Counted from the first letter of the stretch, positions 49,455 to 62,000 are shown. The stretch is 64,000 nt of DNA from Nyssa sinensis (GCA_008638375.1 CM018052.1:11155006-11219005), one strand, 5' to 3'. The notes: generated by a model from the sequence alone, not told the origin. Program-made: numbers and translations.

Positions 49455-50095
49455 TATTTCATTTGATGGTTTCGGTAGTGGTCAGAATAGAGAATGGTCC
49501 GTCGTGTGTTTAGTGTTACATCAATTCCCCACGTTACATGTAGTGTGGAAGGAATACACCCATATGATTTATCTATTTTCACTTAATCATTTTATATTTT
49601 AAAAGTGAACAAATGCATTCATGTAATTTTGAAAATTAAATAATCACACTCCAATTTTAACAAAAAATACATTTTAATTTCAAAATCACAAGTAGGCATG
49701 TCAACGGGTTAGGTTTTTCAGGTGACTAGACTCAACCTGTAAAACCTGTCCTGTCTTACTTAATGTGTAATTACTAAATTTCTCCTTTATAAATATAAAT
49801 ATATATATATGACACCTCTACACAATTTACCACATCTAGGGCTCCTTGGACTGAATTGCAATTGTATTTGTAATCACGATCCATTCGGTAATCGTGATCT
49901 TCGAGGGGTAATCGTGATCTTTGTCAGATCAATCTCTGAAGTCTTAGTTTTGATTCGATTCTCTGAGGTTTCTCTCAGGTATAGTCTCTTTCTTCTCCAA
50001 TCTGTAATTGCGATTTTTAGAACCCACACTCAATGAATTGAGTACTTCTCTTGCAATACATTAAAAAGTTATATCAATGAAAATCTTTTGAAGAT
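49455..50095. other. 5' flank of the PPR gene, no other gene seen
   Basis: AT-rich. No TATA box was assigned for the minus-strand PPR gene. An (AT)n run lies at about 49795-49810. Confidence 0.4.
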
Positions 50096-51131
50096 TCTGC
50101 GGGAAATATATGCAACATTATGTAATGAAATAGGGTTAGGAAATTAACCTAACCTAAAGATAGGCCATTACCCTAGTTAGATCAAGACCTAAGGTAGGGT
50201 TAAGATTTAAGCTAAACACACGTAAATCTAACCTAACCTAGGTTAACAGGGTTAAGTAATCAAGTCCATTACTAACCTAAGTTGGAAAATATTATACATA
50301 AAAAATCATGGATGATTTAATAAATAATTATTAAATAATAAAAATAATTAACTAATCATGTGACTTGCACATGATGAGAGAGGGAAGAAAAACATACACC
50401 TTGGTGTGTGTATAGGTATATGTATGTATATATATATATAAGAGGGAGAAATTGAAAAACCACGTCCATGCATGCATTGCTACTGAATTGCATGTGCACA
50501 ACCCACCCTAGAGTAGCCTTGCAGCTGCAGCAGCCATGCACAACCTCTATAGCCACCTTCAAGTCACCATTTTTGACCAAAATACCTTAATTGTGAAGGA
50601 ATTCATCTACAAATATAAGTTGGTGAAAACTCAAACCTCTCACACATAAATTGAGTGAGAAAGGGAGAGAATTCGTGCAAGGAGGCTGAATTGGTGCTTG
50701 AACAAAGAGAGAAAGAAGAGAAAGAGAGAGAGTGAAGGAAAATTTGAATTTTTCTCAAGCAAAGTTAAAATCCATTCCTTTCATCTCCATTTTCTTTCTA
50801 CATGTTTTAGGAACTAAATAAAGCTTATTGGAAGGTTCAGAGAATCCTAAACGGCCTGTTCCAGAGGGGATAACCATTAAAGGACCTTTAAAAGCTTGAC
50901 ATGAAACCAACTTATGTATTAGTTATTTTTGAGCATTGGACCTTGTTCTACATGTTATGAGGACCAAGAATTACTTAGACCATGACCACAAAGCTCAAAG
51001 ATGAGTCCATAACAGTGAGTTGTTAGTTTAGGTTGAAAACTATAAATCATAGAATTGGGCACCAAGCTTAATTCTAATTATAGGGACTTGAAGCTCTTAC
51101 CAAGAGGGTTTCATAGTAACAAGAACAAACT
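50096..51131 (-). repeat. LTR-like repeat segment, inverted relative to 2400-2720
   Basis: 50150-50250 matches the complement of 2530-2660 (shared 15-mer and 13-mer) next to an AT palindrome block at 50315-50350. The following part carries an AT/GT tract at 50403-50440. Words at 50935-51060 (GAGGACCAAGAATTACTTAGACC...CAAAGCTCAAAGA) resemble 14985-15030. No coding sequence. Confidence 0.5.
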
Positions 51132-51610
51132 GTCACGACCCGGAATCCGGCCTCTGCAGATCCAGAATTGTGACCACCGCCCTTCGGCCTGTGGGCCGTC
51201 GGGTAAGGCTTCACATGAGCAACGGCGCCGAACAGCTGTGCGATAGGGCCAGAACTAGCAAATTGCAGAAGCGTAAAAGACTTTTGTTTTTGCACGCCCA
51301 CTCGGTACCGTCGCTTCTTCTTCTTCTTCGGAGCGATAAACAAATAATATACATTCAGAGCAGACTAAAAATTTAAAGTTATACATATTACATATTCGTT
51401 GCCTCTCGGGCTTAAGTACATATTTGTCTAAAATTTACTACATCAAAATTTGACCAACTATACGGGTCCTAGTACTTCCAAAATTCGTAGTCAAATGGAG
51501 CTGCCAATCTCCTATCCCCAAATTGGGCAAGGCTCCCATCCATCGTCATCACCTGAAAAATGTTAGGGAATGGGGTGAGCTTTAAAAAGCCCAGTGAGTA
51601 ATTCCAGCAC
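51132..51610 (+). repeat. LTR-like segment starting TGTCACGACCC
   Basis: It begins with TGTCACGACCCGGAATCCGG, a typical plant LTR start, and its body is the inverted homologue of 17640-18155. It sits directly beside a copia gag-protease remnant on the other strand, which it may have interrupted. Confidence 0.65.
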
Positions 51611-52071
51611 TTTAAAAATGTTAGGTTGTTTATGAGAAAAATTGCCTACTCCATGAGTCATGTGGGTTATTGCACCGCTGTCAAGGTAACAGCCAGAGTC
51701 TTGAGGGTATTGGATGGTAAGGGAAGTAAGAGCTTTAGATATTTGGTTGGTTGGAGGTTGGGGGTTTTGTCTGTATCAATCATAGCACCGAAAAACATAA
51801 TGCCCCGTTCTTTCACAAATTTGGCAAGTAATGGGGGGTCGACCTAAAACACTTTGTTGAGGAGATGCAAAGAAATGATAAGTATTAGGAAAAGACTGAA
51901 TCTGACCGTGAAGAGGACGATTATGAAGTCCTTGAGATGTGATTTGTGATTCGGCCAGTGAAGAGGATGAGTACCAAGTCCTTGAGATGTGATTTGTGAT
52001 TCAGTCATTGAAGTCGAGATAATAGAACAGCAAGAGGGAAAGAAAGGATCAAGAATGTCGTTTAACAAGAA
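51611..52071 (-). pseudogene. Ty1/copia gag-protease remnant
   Basis: The minus strand reads from an ATG at 52068 (MLNDILDPFF) through a Ser/Thr/Gln-rich stretch that includes a 50-bp tandem duplication (51908 and 51958). It then has a CCHC zinc knuckle CQICERTGHYVFRC (about 51825-51785) and, after frame breaks, the copia protease motif YLDSGAITHMTHGVGNFS (about 51685-51630). Sequence beyond about 51611 is lost, replaced by unrelated LTR-like DNA. Nucleocapsid binds the element RNA and protease cuts the polyprotein. This copy is dead. Confidence 0.75.
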
Positions 52072-52083
52072 GCTTTGATATCA
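52072..52083 (-). other. Primer-binding site of the copia remnant (initiator tRNA-Met type)
   Basis: On the minus strand it reads TGATATCAAAGC, two changes from the standard TGGTATCAGAGC complementary to initiator tRNA-Met, just upstream of the gag start at 52068. The 5' LTR should therefore lie at about 52084-52450, where AT-rich LTR-like sequence is present with no clear far border. Confidence 0.65.
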
Positions 52084-52450
52084 TAAACGGAAAAATAAAG
52101 GGAAGAGATTTCAAAAGAAATAAGAAATAAGAAAGAAGAAGAGAAGATATTCAAGAATATTAAAACAAGTTTGAGAAAAGTCTAAGATCCCAAGTTGATC
52201 TTAGGCTTTGTTTTTTCACTCAATAGATAGATAATTTATAAAATATACTTTACATGTATGTATGAAATCACAATCCTATATTTTAGGAATGAATTTATTG
52301 TGATCAACTTTCGTATAAGATACAAAATCTAACTTATACACAAATTTAAAATATACATAAAATCTTATTAATATAAGTTTATATATTTAAGATGACTTAA
52401 TTTCTGATCTTTATATATTAATATATAGATATCTTATTAAAGCAACTTCT
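52084..52450 (-). repeat. Putative 5' LTR of the copia remnant
   Basis: Placed only by its position next to the primer-binding site. The inner end reads ...CCGTTTA rather than the expected CA, and the outer border was not found. Confidence 0.35.
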
Positions 52451-55400
52451 CGTAGTGTAACCTATTACTAGGTAGGACTTTAGTTTTGCTGCTTCTTTCT
52501 TTCTAAAATAGAAAAGGGGAAGAAAATTTATTTTTATCCATTATTAAAAAGAAAAGAAAAAGAGGAAGTTTTCATTTTCTTGTCCACTGTTAATTGATGT
52601 AACCTAGCTAAAGTATTTTAATCAATATTGTATACTCCACGTAGGATGAACATGTATTTGTGTATGGATTTATAAAATTACTGTAGGTAAACTATTTTGG
52701 ATGACCAAAGCCTCAACCACTTTAGTGACGATGTAACATGCATGCTAAACTCTCATTGTTTTTGCTATTACCAAAGATCCCAAAAAACAGAACCATACCT
52801 CGTATCTTCTCACTGCATTTGGACACCACTAAATGCTCCATCTACATTAAAATCTGGTGCACCCAGCATGCCTTGACACTTGAAATAAAGTGGGAATATG
52901 ACCGAATGATCAGTTATTTGCCTAATAATTTTTTGCTTCCAGGCCAAGACAGATTTGCTCCCAAGTAACAGAATAATGGAGAAAAAAACCAAAGAGAATA
53001 ATGGAATCATAGGCACTTAAATTCACATTTTATAATTCCAAATTATGAGCTCATTACATGCAAGCAGCAGCAGCAGAAGAAAGGTAAGAGTCAACCGACA
53101 ACAAAAACAATAAAGTCCAAGTGTGCTTGTCCTTCATTTTCTGCAAATCGGGCCGGGCTTCTCTCCAGTTAGGTGGTCATCAAGATTAGCCATGTTAAAG
53201 CCCCCACTGCCACACCAGTTTGGAGTAGATGCAAAATGAGCCTCTTGAAGTAAAATGGAGACCAAACTTTAAACCCGTTCAGGTTTACGATTCTTAGTTT
53301 TTATGTACATCCCAAAAAGAGGTGGTTTAGTGTTCAACCTCCTTATTGTATCCAGGTCAGCCTCTACTAGAGATTACTCTCGGCTAAAATCCTTCACTGA
53401 AGAGAATCCGAAATTCAAGCAATTCCACAAGAAAGTACATCCCAAACTTTAGGCCCGTTAATGCCTTGACATCCATCCTCGAAGGTTCAGATACTTTCTT
53501 CCGTGCACACGAACAACAATAGCCTGAGTTGAGAATATAATCAGGTGGGCTAGAGAATGTAAATGAATGGATAATATAGTGTTTCGCATTGACCCCAATA
53601 AGATAGATCTGTCAAAGACCCAACCTAATATTCAGCAGTAAAATGGGTTAATTATACGGTTTGTTTTGGCATCCACTTATATGCCAAAGTTCAAAACATA
53701 AAGAGTTCCTAACCCCTACACACACCTTATCAGAGCCAAGATGTAACACAGGTCACTTTCATACAAAAATACTCAAGAGGGTAAGACGGATAGTTTTGAG
53801 AGGAATTCTGAGGAAAAGTGGAAGGTTAAGCTGACATCTAGTAAATAATAAATATGCATTGAAGCAATCACATGCTTGACAAGGGCCAACCTTCCAGTTT
53901 TATATAAATGCAATACACCAGTTTCTAAAATGATTTTCTGCTTCATTCAGTATGAAGGGTGTTTTTTTTTTTTTGTTTGCCCCTTTGCTCTCCAATAAAA
54001 TTTCATCTAAAGATATCAATTGGAGTTTAAGATTGCAAGATAAGGACAACAAAACCTATGGTGCGCAACTCTCACGTTGCATCATATTTTGTCATGGGAT
54101 TCTTAGGACTACGTGGCTTAGTGACTAAAGTATTGGATTCACTAGGTGTGTTACGTACTGCCAACATAAACGCAGTATACCTTAGCCCCTTCTAGAAAGA
54201 GAGAGATTCTTCTATCATCCTTTGAGACACATAAATTTACTATCGTGATTGTCACTCAACCTTGACAGCCTATCATGTGCCTTGTGCAAATCACATGAAT
54301 CGATTACTATAAATACCAAGTTTTCACCATTTGAGACAGGATGGATGCTCTCATAAGCACTATCCACCGGAACCCTTGTATGGTTTGTTTTAGAATTCCC
54401 ACGGAATTCTCATCCGTAATTTGGGATTCCCACTGAACTTTCATCTATAATTTGAGGTTCTCGCAGAAGTCTCATATGGGATTCCTATGGCACTCCACTG
54501 TCATTTTCTCTCTCTCTAGATGGCCTCTACTTTTACCCTCCACATCTCCTTGAGGTTCACTATTCGTCGTGTAATTTTCACTTCTTGTACAAACTCTTTA
54601 TCTCTATCTCAACACCTTCACAACATTATTACAAGTCTCACGCCATTATTAAAAGAAAGAGATCATACAATCACTTTGATTCACAACCTAATAAAGGAAT
54701 AATCTTGCCACCAAAAACTCTACATTTATGCCATTTCTGAATGCAACACACTTGAAATTATTGTAATAATTGCATTAGATTAAGCTGGAAACCGAAAGTA
54801 GAATTACATCTCTAAATTCACCAAATACACAAGTTAAAAACCATCAAGACAATCTGTTTATTTGTGTATCTCACTGAATCTCCTCTACCTTCGGCTCCAG
54901 CCTGATCATACAAAAATATGCGGGGACTAGATTCAGAATCCCCAGTGGCATCTGCTTTTACTTTTCTCCCTCTTCATCCCTTGTGCTCACCAACCACTCC
55001 CTACAAAGCAACAATGATTAAGAACTATAAACAAATATATTCAGCAAAACATATATATATATATACCATATACAAATGTAAACTTATATACGACCAACCA
55101 AAAAAAAAGTATACTTATATACAACATATATGTAAATGTAGCACATCCCTACAAGAAAAGCAGGAATTTCAAAATATCTTCCATGGTCCTCGTATTTGTG
55201 TGACTAATTTGCTATCATGCCCTCTTACTTTAACGGTTTAACCCATTATCCGCAAAATATAAATACTCTCTTCCCTATTGTTAATTACTAACATGCCACT
55301 TAGTTGGATAAAATGCAACAACGATGCAGAGCTCACCGACTTCCCCTACTTTATGTAAGTCTCAGTGATACAAATGAGTCTCCTCATTTTATTAGCTTCA

Positions 55401-57642
55401 GTCTGCCTCTTTCGTTCACCACCCTTTCTCTGAACATCCCATGGAGAACCAAAGTCAGCTAGAAATATAATGCCCCCCTCTTCGTTTCTCTCTATGTTAC
55501 TCTTCTCTAAAGAAATTCGAAATTGAGACTGAAGGTCACTGATTGTGGTCCCCTATAAATGTCCGAGACTTCAAATGGTCAATTGTTCACCATACTTGCC
55601 AAATTAGACAAGGTTACCCTTTATTGTTTGTAAATTTCCATTCAATTAGGAGGAGGACGATGTTAGATCAGGGGCTCTTGTTTTTCATATTAATTTTAAG
55701 AAAATTAAAGAAATATTATGAATCAAAGCACAGCTGGGTTTCAACTTGGGTATTAATTGCAATGAAACTGAATATGAAGCAAATCCATTACAGACCTAAA
55801 CAAATATCAGTTTCAGTTTCTTCACTCCATCAAATTGTCCCTAGAAAGTTCACTTGAAACTTGCATCTTTTCAATGGGCCTTTTGTTTTCAGTTTGACTA
55901 TCTAGGGCTTCTATTTTTACTTATCTTTTTCATATTCTAGTGTTCTTAGTTCATTTATGAATTTTATTTTTCTTAGTTGATGCAGCTAATTTGGGCTCGT
56001 CATGGAATAATCCGTCACTGTGAACCTGAAAAGAGATGATTAATAAAAGCCACCGGGAAAGGTTCCGGTGGTAACCTCTCCGATGGTTAAATTAGTATTC
56101 TTTCTTTGTGATCAAAAGTTTTTGCTCTTTAATCACTCAATATTTCAGATGCGGGGGGATTCTTTTCTCATACCTTCTTCATGGAAGTTATAGCATGGAG
56201 AGGCGGTGGGTTTTCCTGACAAGCGGTGGATGTCCTGTCCACTTTAGCATTTAAAGTTGTATGACTCCCTTTACACGTGTACCTGTAGAATTGATTGTCA
56301 AACCTGTACCTATTTTTGGTAGGGTTAGGGCTCACCGCCTGTCAGGCTGTATCACTGTAATGATGAGACTTTCGTCATTCTTTTTCGTCTTTTATTTAGC
56401 CCATCGTTCCGAGATCGGTATACCGATGTACACCTCGGTATACGCTTTTCAATCTAAGTTCTTAATCAAATTATCTTTACTGCACATGTTCAAGTTTCAT
56501 TAATCAGACGTTTGGTGACGTATCATTAGTTATGCATAATTGCATCTGAAACTTTTGAAATTTATTTCCCATGTAAAATCTATACTATATATTAAGAAAG
56601 AGAAAGAGAGAAGAGCGAGCGGGGCCCCTTTGATAAGGAATTAAAAAGAATAAAAGAATAGAGAGAACAGCTTCGCTGAGAAAAATAAAATATAATGCGT
56701 AATAAAAAGAAAAGAGAGAAAGAAAGCCGGCAGACAGAGAGACACCAAATACTCTAAAATAGGTTTTCCTTCTAATCCTCCACATCACGCAGGCTGACTA
56801 CTAATTTAAAATTGAAAGAGAATTGTGCTCTTGCGGTACCCTGTTTTTATTTATTTCCCTCTTTTTCACTGGTGTTATGAGACCACATTAGAGTCTAAAT
56901 TCATGAAAGCGCAGATATTGATATGATCATAATTTTGATCTCCAGGTCCAAAAATATTGAACCAAAATGCTGAACAAACTATGAAATAATTGCAGGGTTT
57001 AACGAAAAATATTGATACACTGTCTAGTGAGAGGTTGACCAATTAACAACTATAAATAATTGGTGAATTAAGTTTTAAAAATAATTAGGAATTGGTTGGA
57101 TGATATATAAGTCTAAATTATAATTATTGATAACCAAAGTAAAGAGGTTCACAGCATATGTTTACTGAAATTCAATTTTTTTCTATTTTACCAAACTATA
57201 GTGCAATTCTAATTATTTAGTGGAATTAATTATATAGAAATTGGATAATTAATGACTAATTAGATCTAATTTGGTGGTACTCTAGATCTCTCATCTTGCC
57301 CTAATTTTGCAAACTCTTATAAATATGTGATATAAAAGAATTGTCACACACAAGTCATTTCTTTCTTACGTGAGAGAAAAAGAGGCAGCGTACTCTCTTC
57401 TCTGGTGTACGACTTGCATATCTAAAAGAATAAAAGAACGAAGATTTCATCAATCACTTCAAGAAAAGTTTTTTCAATGATGAAGATTATCAATAATAAG
57501 GTGATTTTAACTCATCTTTTCAAGATTTCATTCCTCAATAGGAGGGATCTTTGCTACTGAATTTTCAGCTTCTTTCAATGCTGAAATAGGTCACAGCTAA
57601 CAGGCTTCCTATTTGCTGCTTGCAAATTGAGAAAAAAAAATT
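52451..57642. other. Long gene-poor stretch
   Basis: No gene could be assigned. A minus-strand frame at about 53146-53240 looks exon-like (see findings). T, A and TA runs occur, for example at 53960-53975 and 55049-55066. Short frames at 54918-55241 and 55543-55857 match nothing known. Confidence 0.4.
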
Positions 57643-57832
57643 GAAAAAATACAATGGAATCTTTTTGGCAACTAATGCAGTTGTAGTTAATGGCTATGAA
57701 GTATGGACACTATATTTTGACTCACGTGTCAAAAAATGAAAAAATACAATAGAATCCTTTTGGCAACTAATGCAATTGTAGTTAATGGCTATGAAGCACA
57801 AACACTCTATTTTGACTCATGTATCCGTGTCG
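57643..57832. repeat. 95-bp tandem duplication
   Basis: Copies start at 57643 and 57738. Both read GAAAAAATACAATRGAATCYTTTTGGCAACTAATGCARTTGTAGTTAATGGCTATGAAG-like sequence and end at TTTGACTCA. They differ at about a tenth of positions. It is followed by inverted CGTGTCGGACACG words (57820-57865). Confidence 0.85.
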
Positions 57833-59210
57833 GACACGTATGTCGGACACTTCTCAGATGCGTGTCCAGACACTTGAATTATGGATGCTGATGATTAAAT
57901 GAAGAAGCTCTTTAATTTTTATTTAATGACTTTGTTATTTTAATATCTTAATAATATTTTTTTAATTTGTGTATTTTATGCCAATTTTAATTAAAATAAA
58001 ATTAAGTTTTTGTTATATAATCATATAAAAAATATAAAAGATTCATATATATGCAACATGTCTTTAACGTGTCCATATTGTAATTTTTTGAGAAATAACG
58101 TGTCTGCATATTCACGTCCCGTATCCGTATCCGCACTTCTTGGGTTAACGGTCGCTTAAAGCTTAGCCTTATTTTTCTTGTTCATATTTAAACCTTTTGA
58201 TTTGTTCAAATATGATTTGTATATCATAAGAGTCGTCTTATATTTAAAAAGATCTTGTCATTCACAAATTCCTTCACCAGTCTCATATTTTGTGCACTGT
58301 GTTTATTCCTTCTTTCTATGATAATATTTCGTTTGATGCTGGTAGAGAGAGAAGGCCCCACCACTAGTAATGCACAGGGACTATCAAGCATTTTATTCAA
58401 TATCCAATACAGATATAGATACAACTGCCTAATATTGTATCCCTAATTCATTGCCAACCACTGATCCAGACCATGTTAAAGACCAACTAGAATTATTTTA
58501 TTTTCAGTAGAATGCATTTGCACTTTATCCAATTGACATGTTTGTTACTCGTGTCTTTGTTAAATCAATAGTTGATTTACATTTTTGGGTACAATGTTAA
58601 AATTGACCAAGTCTTCGGAGACTGTCAAGAGAAGGAGAAGGAGAAGGAGAAGAAGAGGAAGAGATTGAATAAACACAAATTTTTTGAACGAAATTGACTC
58701 ATTTAAATGCTTTTATTAACTCCTAATAAGTGTCTGCCCACGTTACTGTAAACAAAAAGAAGAAAACAGATGTACATATATCAAAAATAAGGGCAGACTG
58801 CAAGTAAAGTATCAACAGCATACATTGTACATTGAAGCATTATCTCAATTCAAAGTGTTCCTTCGAGCTGTTTGCACTATTCCAAAGACAAGAGGCTGGC
58901 AGTTGACCATTATGTGATGTTGTTTTAAAGATATATATATATATATATATATATGTGAAAGTTGGTCGCAAATGTTCTGAGATAAAAACAAATGTTTAAT
59001 CCATTCAAAAGCTTCATTTGCCTTTGAAGTCTTATAGGTCATTTAAGTATTGCCTAGCCTTCTCTCATATTTAAATATATGTCATCACTGCACAATACAG
59101 CCGTTACGTATCGTTCTTTGTATTCATTTTCACACTAATTATACCAGGAACTTTCATTACACTGTGTGTGAGTGAATAGATCAAATACAAATAAACCATA
59201 AAGATACCAA
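57833..59210. other. Gene-free stretch
   Basis: It contains GTGTCCGACACG-type words at 57820-57870 and related ones near 58100-58130 (ACGTGTC, CCGTATCCGTATCCG), a (GGAGAA)n purine run at 58630-58665 and (AT)n at 58930-58953. No gene is seen. Confidence 0.45.
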
Positions 59211-59211
59211 C

Positions 59212-60336
59212 CTCAAAGAATCAAGGAGGAGGGATTCTTTGGTACAGTCATCAACTTGTTTAGCACAATGTTTTAAAAACTGGACCGGATCGGACCGGCC
59301 GGTTCAACCGGTCCAAGGAATGGTCCGGTCGAACCCACAAACTCGTTCCAAACTCAAAATCGTACTAAAAATGGCAAACCGTCAGAACCGGGCGGTTCAA
59401 TCGGTGAACCGGTTGACCCGGAACCGGCTCATGGCTGAAATTTTTTTTTTGTATATTCAAAATCTCAAATTTCATGTAATTTTTTAACTTAATTTTGGCT
59501 AAGTTGAATTTGTATTTGGCTGAATTTATTTTGGATTGTATTTAAATTATATATTTGTATCATGTGGTATTTTATTTTATTTTATTTTATTTTATGCATG
59601 ATTATTAGTATTTTTTTTTTTCTTTTCATGTAGTTGAAAACTAAATTATTGGATTATACTTGGATTGGATGTTAAATTGATTTTTGTTATGGTCCTTGCG
59701 ATTATGAAAGAATAGCAATGAAGTTTTAACTTTCAATATTACAATAAAATATGTCTATTATACTTTTTCATTTTTTTCTTAAAGTTTTACATATTAAGAA
59801 AATTCATATTTTGTAAACTTTTTTTATATAATTTTTAGTAATTTTTGTATAATTTTTTAAATTTAAAATATCAATAATATGTATTATTAAATTTATTAAT
59901 TACATAATTATGACATCACGGTTTGATTCTGATTGACCTGACGGTTGAACCGATAACTCATAATCTGAACATTTTTTCGATTCGATGAACCATCTGGTTC
60001 TGAGAACATTGGTTTAGCATGTTCAAGAGAAGCCATGATCTCAAAGCCCCTTGTAATCTCAGTGAAGGTCTTCCGATTGTCTTCAACAGAGGATCTCAGG
60101 GAGGCCAAGGCAGACCCATTATTCTCAATCTTGGAGTTGAGGTCCCTAATAGAATCCCCCAAATCTTCATCGAGGGAATGAAAAAAAGTATATTTGCATA
60201 TACTATGGATAGATGATAAAGACAAACATGAGTCGAATTCAATTGATTGAATTTATTTACCCAAAAAGTCCGTCCGTCTGTCGAAATCTCTAGATCTCAA
60301 TCTCCCATTCTTGTTCACCGTCTTGATGATAGTCAT
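59212..60336 (-). pseudogene. Small gene or gene fragment of unknown family, split by a MITE
   Basis: Proposed exon 1 is 60336-60261 (MTIIKTVNKNGRLRSRDFD..., phase 1, donor G/GTAAAT). Exon 2 starts at 60164 (acceptor CGATGAAG/AT) with LGDSIRDLNSKIENNG, LASLRSSVEDNRKTFTEI and FEIMASLEHAK. It runs to 60012 and, after the MITE, resumes in frame at 59257 and ends near 59212 (CTKESLLLDSLR, then a possible GTTGGT donor). The heptad-like spacing suggests a coiled coil. I do not recognise the family. As it stands the transposon interrupts the reading frame, so the exon is broken unless the MITE is spliced out. Confidence 0.4.
59258..60019. mobile_element. hAT-type MITE (746 bp) with 8-bp target duplication
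   Basis: The element spans 59266-60011 and is flanked on both sides by GTTTAGCA (59258-59265 and 60012-60019), a perfect 8-bp duplication as made by hAT transposases. Ends are CAATGTTTTAAAAAC and, inverted, CAATGTTCTCAGAAC (12 of 15 identical). Subterminal regions are full of CGGTTC/GAACCG words, which are typical transposase-binding-like repeats. The interior is AT-rich with no transposase ORF, so it is non-autonomous. Confidence 0.88.
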
Positions 60337-60344
60337 ATTTTAGT

Positions 60345-60490
60345 GGAGAAGCAGCGATGCTCTGTTCGTCTCTCCTAAGTCCAAATGCGGCTCTTCACGA
60401 AACTTGTAGAGGAAAATGGAGAAGCAGCGATGCTCTATCCGTCTCTCCTCAGTCCAAACACAGCTCGTCACGAAACTTGTAGAGGAAAAC
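60345..60490. repeat. 73-bp tandem duplication in the leader of the MITE-split gene
   Basis: Copies start at 60345 and 60418 with GGAGAAGCAGCGATGCTCT, and end CACGAAACTTGTAGAGGAAAA. They differ at about nine positions. It lies just upstream of the proposed start codon (60336, minus strand). Confidence 0.85.
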
Positions 60491-60649
60491 GTGGAGGGTA
60501 GTCAGATATTACAAAAAGTCACGTTTAGTTGCGTGATTTTGGTGCTAGTAGCAAACAAAAGTGCTCTTCCTCTCCCTCTCCCTCCGTCCCTAATTACGGT
60601 CTTAAATTTAAAATTAAAATTATGAGTATCCCTTCTCCATAGGGCTTGA

Positions 60650-61600
60650 AAACTGAATTTTTTTAGTAATGGTTTGGGTTTAATTTAATTTAGTCCAAGT
60701 AAGATTTTATTCATTGAAATCATATTTTTAAATTTTAATTTTTTTTAAATAATTTTAAACTAATAAAGATTTAAAAGTCATGTCAAATTTTTATTAATAT
60801 GATATTTAAATTGTTATTAATTTATAATCACATTTTCAAGATACGGTTTTATTAAAAAATTAATTTTAAAATAACATTTTTAAAATATAATTTTAAAAAT
60901 TATATAAATTTAATAAAAAAGTAAAAATTTATGTATGTCGAGTTAAATAAAAAAAAATTCATTAAGATTTAGTAAAGAATTCCTTGAGAAAACTAGTAAT
61001 TAATTGCAATTTTTTTAATCAGCAAATGAGTTAAATTACAAAGTTTCCATCAGTTGTAGGGGTTTAGTTATATATTTCACTTGAATAGAGGGATTTAAAA
61101 ATAAAATAAAAGGAAAGAACGTAAGAGAAATTATTTTATGATTGGTTAAAAATTATAGAATAAAATGAATGAAAAAGAAGGGATGACGGGAAATGGTAGG
61201 AGTTTCTTACAACTCACTGGGATGGAGAAAGTTAAAAAAAAAACAAATTAGGGTGAAACTTTTTAATGAAAAAAAAAAAATACAAGAGAAAGTTTGAACT
61301 TTTGATGTCATTTTTCTCACCTCTCAAAAAATGAAAAAATTTGGAGAGAGAAAAAAGTGTTAGTTAATAAATTTTTAAAAATATAAAAAATAATCATAAA
61401 TTAAAGAATTAAAAATTTTAAATATACAAAAAATATTTAATTTTCCAATTTTTTATACTTTTTTTCTTATTAATCATTTAAATAAAAATAACAATTTTTT
61501 TTAATAAAGATGAACAGTTTATTCTTTTTTATTTTCTTATTTAATTTTAAATAATTTTTTGTTTTCTTTGTTTTTTAAAATGTTCAAACAAACTGTTACA
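60650..61600. other. AT-rich gene-free stretch
   Basis: Dominated by A/T runs and TTTTAAATAATTTT-type words. No gene or repeat structure stood out. Confidence 0.5.
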
Positions 61601-62000
61601 TCCCGTTTGATATGCAAGAAGGGAGGTGAGAATGGAATGAACATTTCACTCCCATTTCATTCCTGCGTTTGGTTAACCATTTTATACTGCAATGGCTAAT
61701 CCTTTTAGACCGGGATTCACCATTCCTTCTTAAAAGAAGCGGAATGCCCATTCCATTCCGTTCCCGATCTCACCGATCTCTTTCGTTCCCGATCTCACCG
61801 ATCTGGTAACGTTAACTTCCTCTCTCGATCTTCATTGATCTCTCTCCCTCTTCAATCCTTTTCTTATTCTATTCTTCTATTCATCTCTCTGATCGATTTC
61901 CCTCAACTTCAGATTGATTCAAGACGAGCAACGCTTCCGATTGTTAGCATCGTCATATCCAGCGCCGATTGTTCTCAGGTAAGCTTCCTCTGCTTCTCGA
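61601..62000 (+). other. CT-rich 5' leader-like sequence with splice donor
   Basis: 61760-61980 is pyrimidine-rich (CCCGATCTCACCGATCTCTTTCG repeated in part, CTCTCTCCCTCTTCAATCC) and ends CTCAG/GTAAGC at about 61980, a strong donor. This is the look of a non-coding first exon in a plant gene. The coding part would lie further right. Just upstream, 61605-61700 resembles the ends of abundant plant DNA transposons (CCCGTTTGATATGCAAG, GGAATGGAATGAAC), so the leader could instead belong to such an element. Confidence 0.4.

Noticed and set aside
52738..53016. Minus-strand frame with GAPDFNVDGAFSGV and Trp/Lys-rich start
   Set aside because: Protein-like in places but no family could be named, and no splice context was found.
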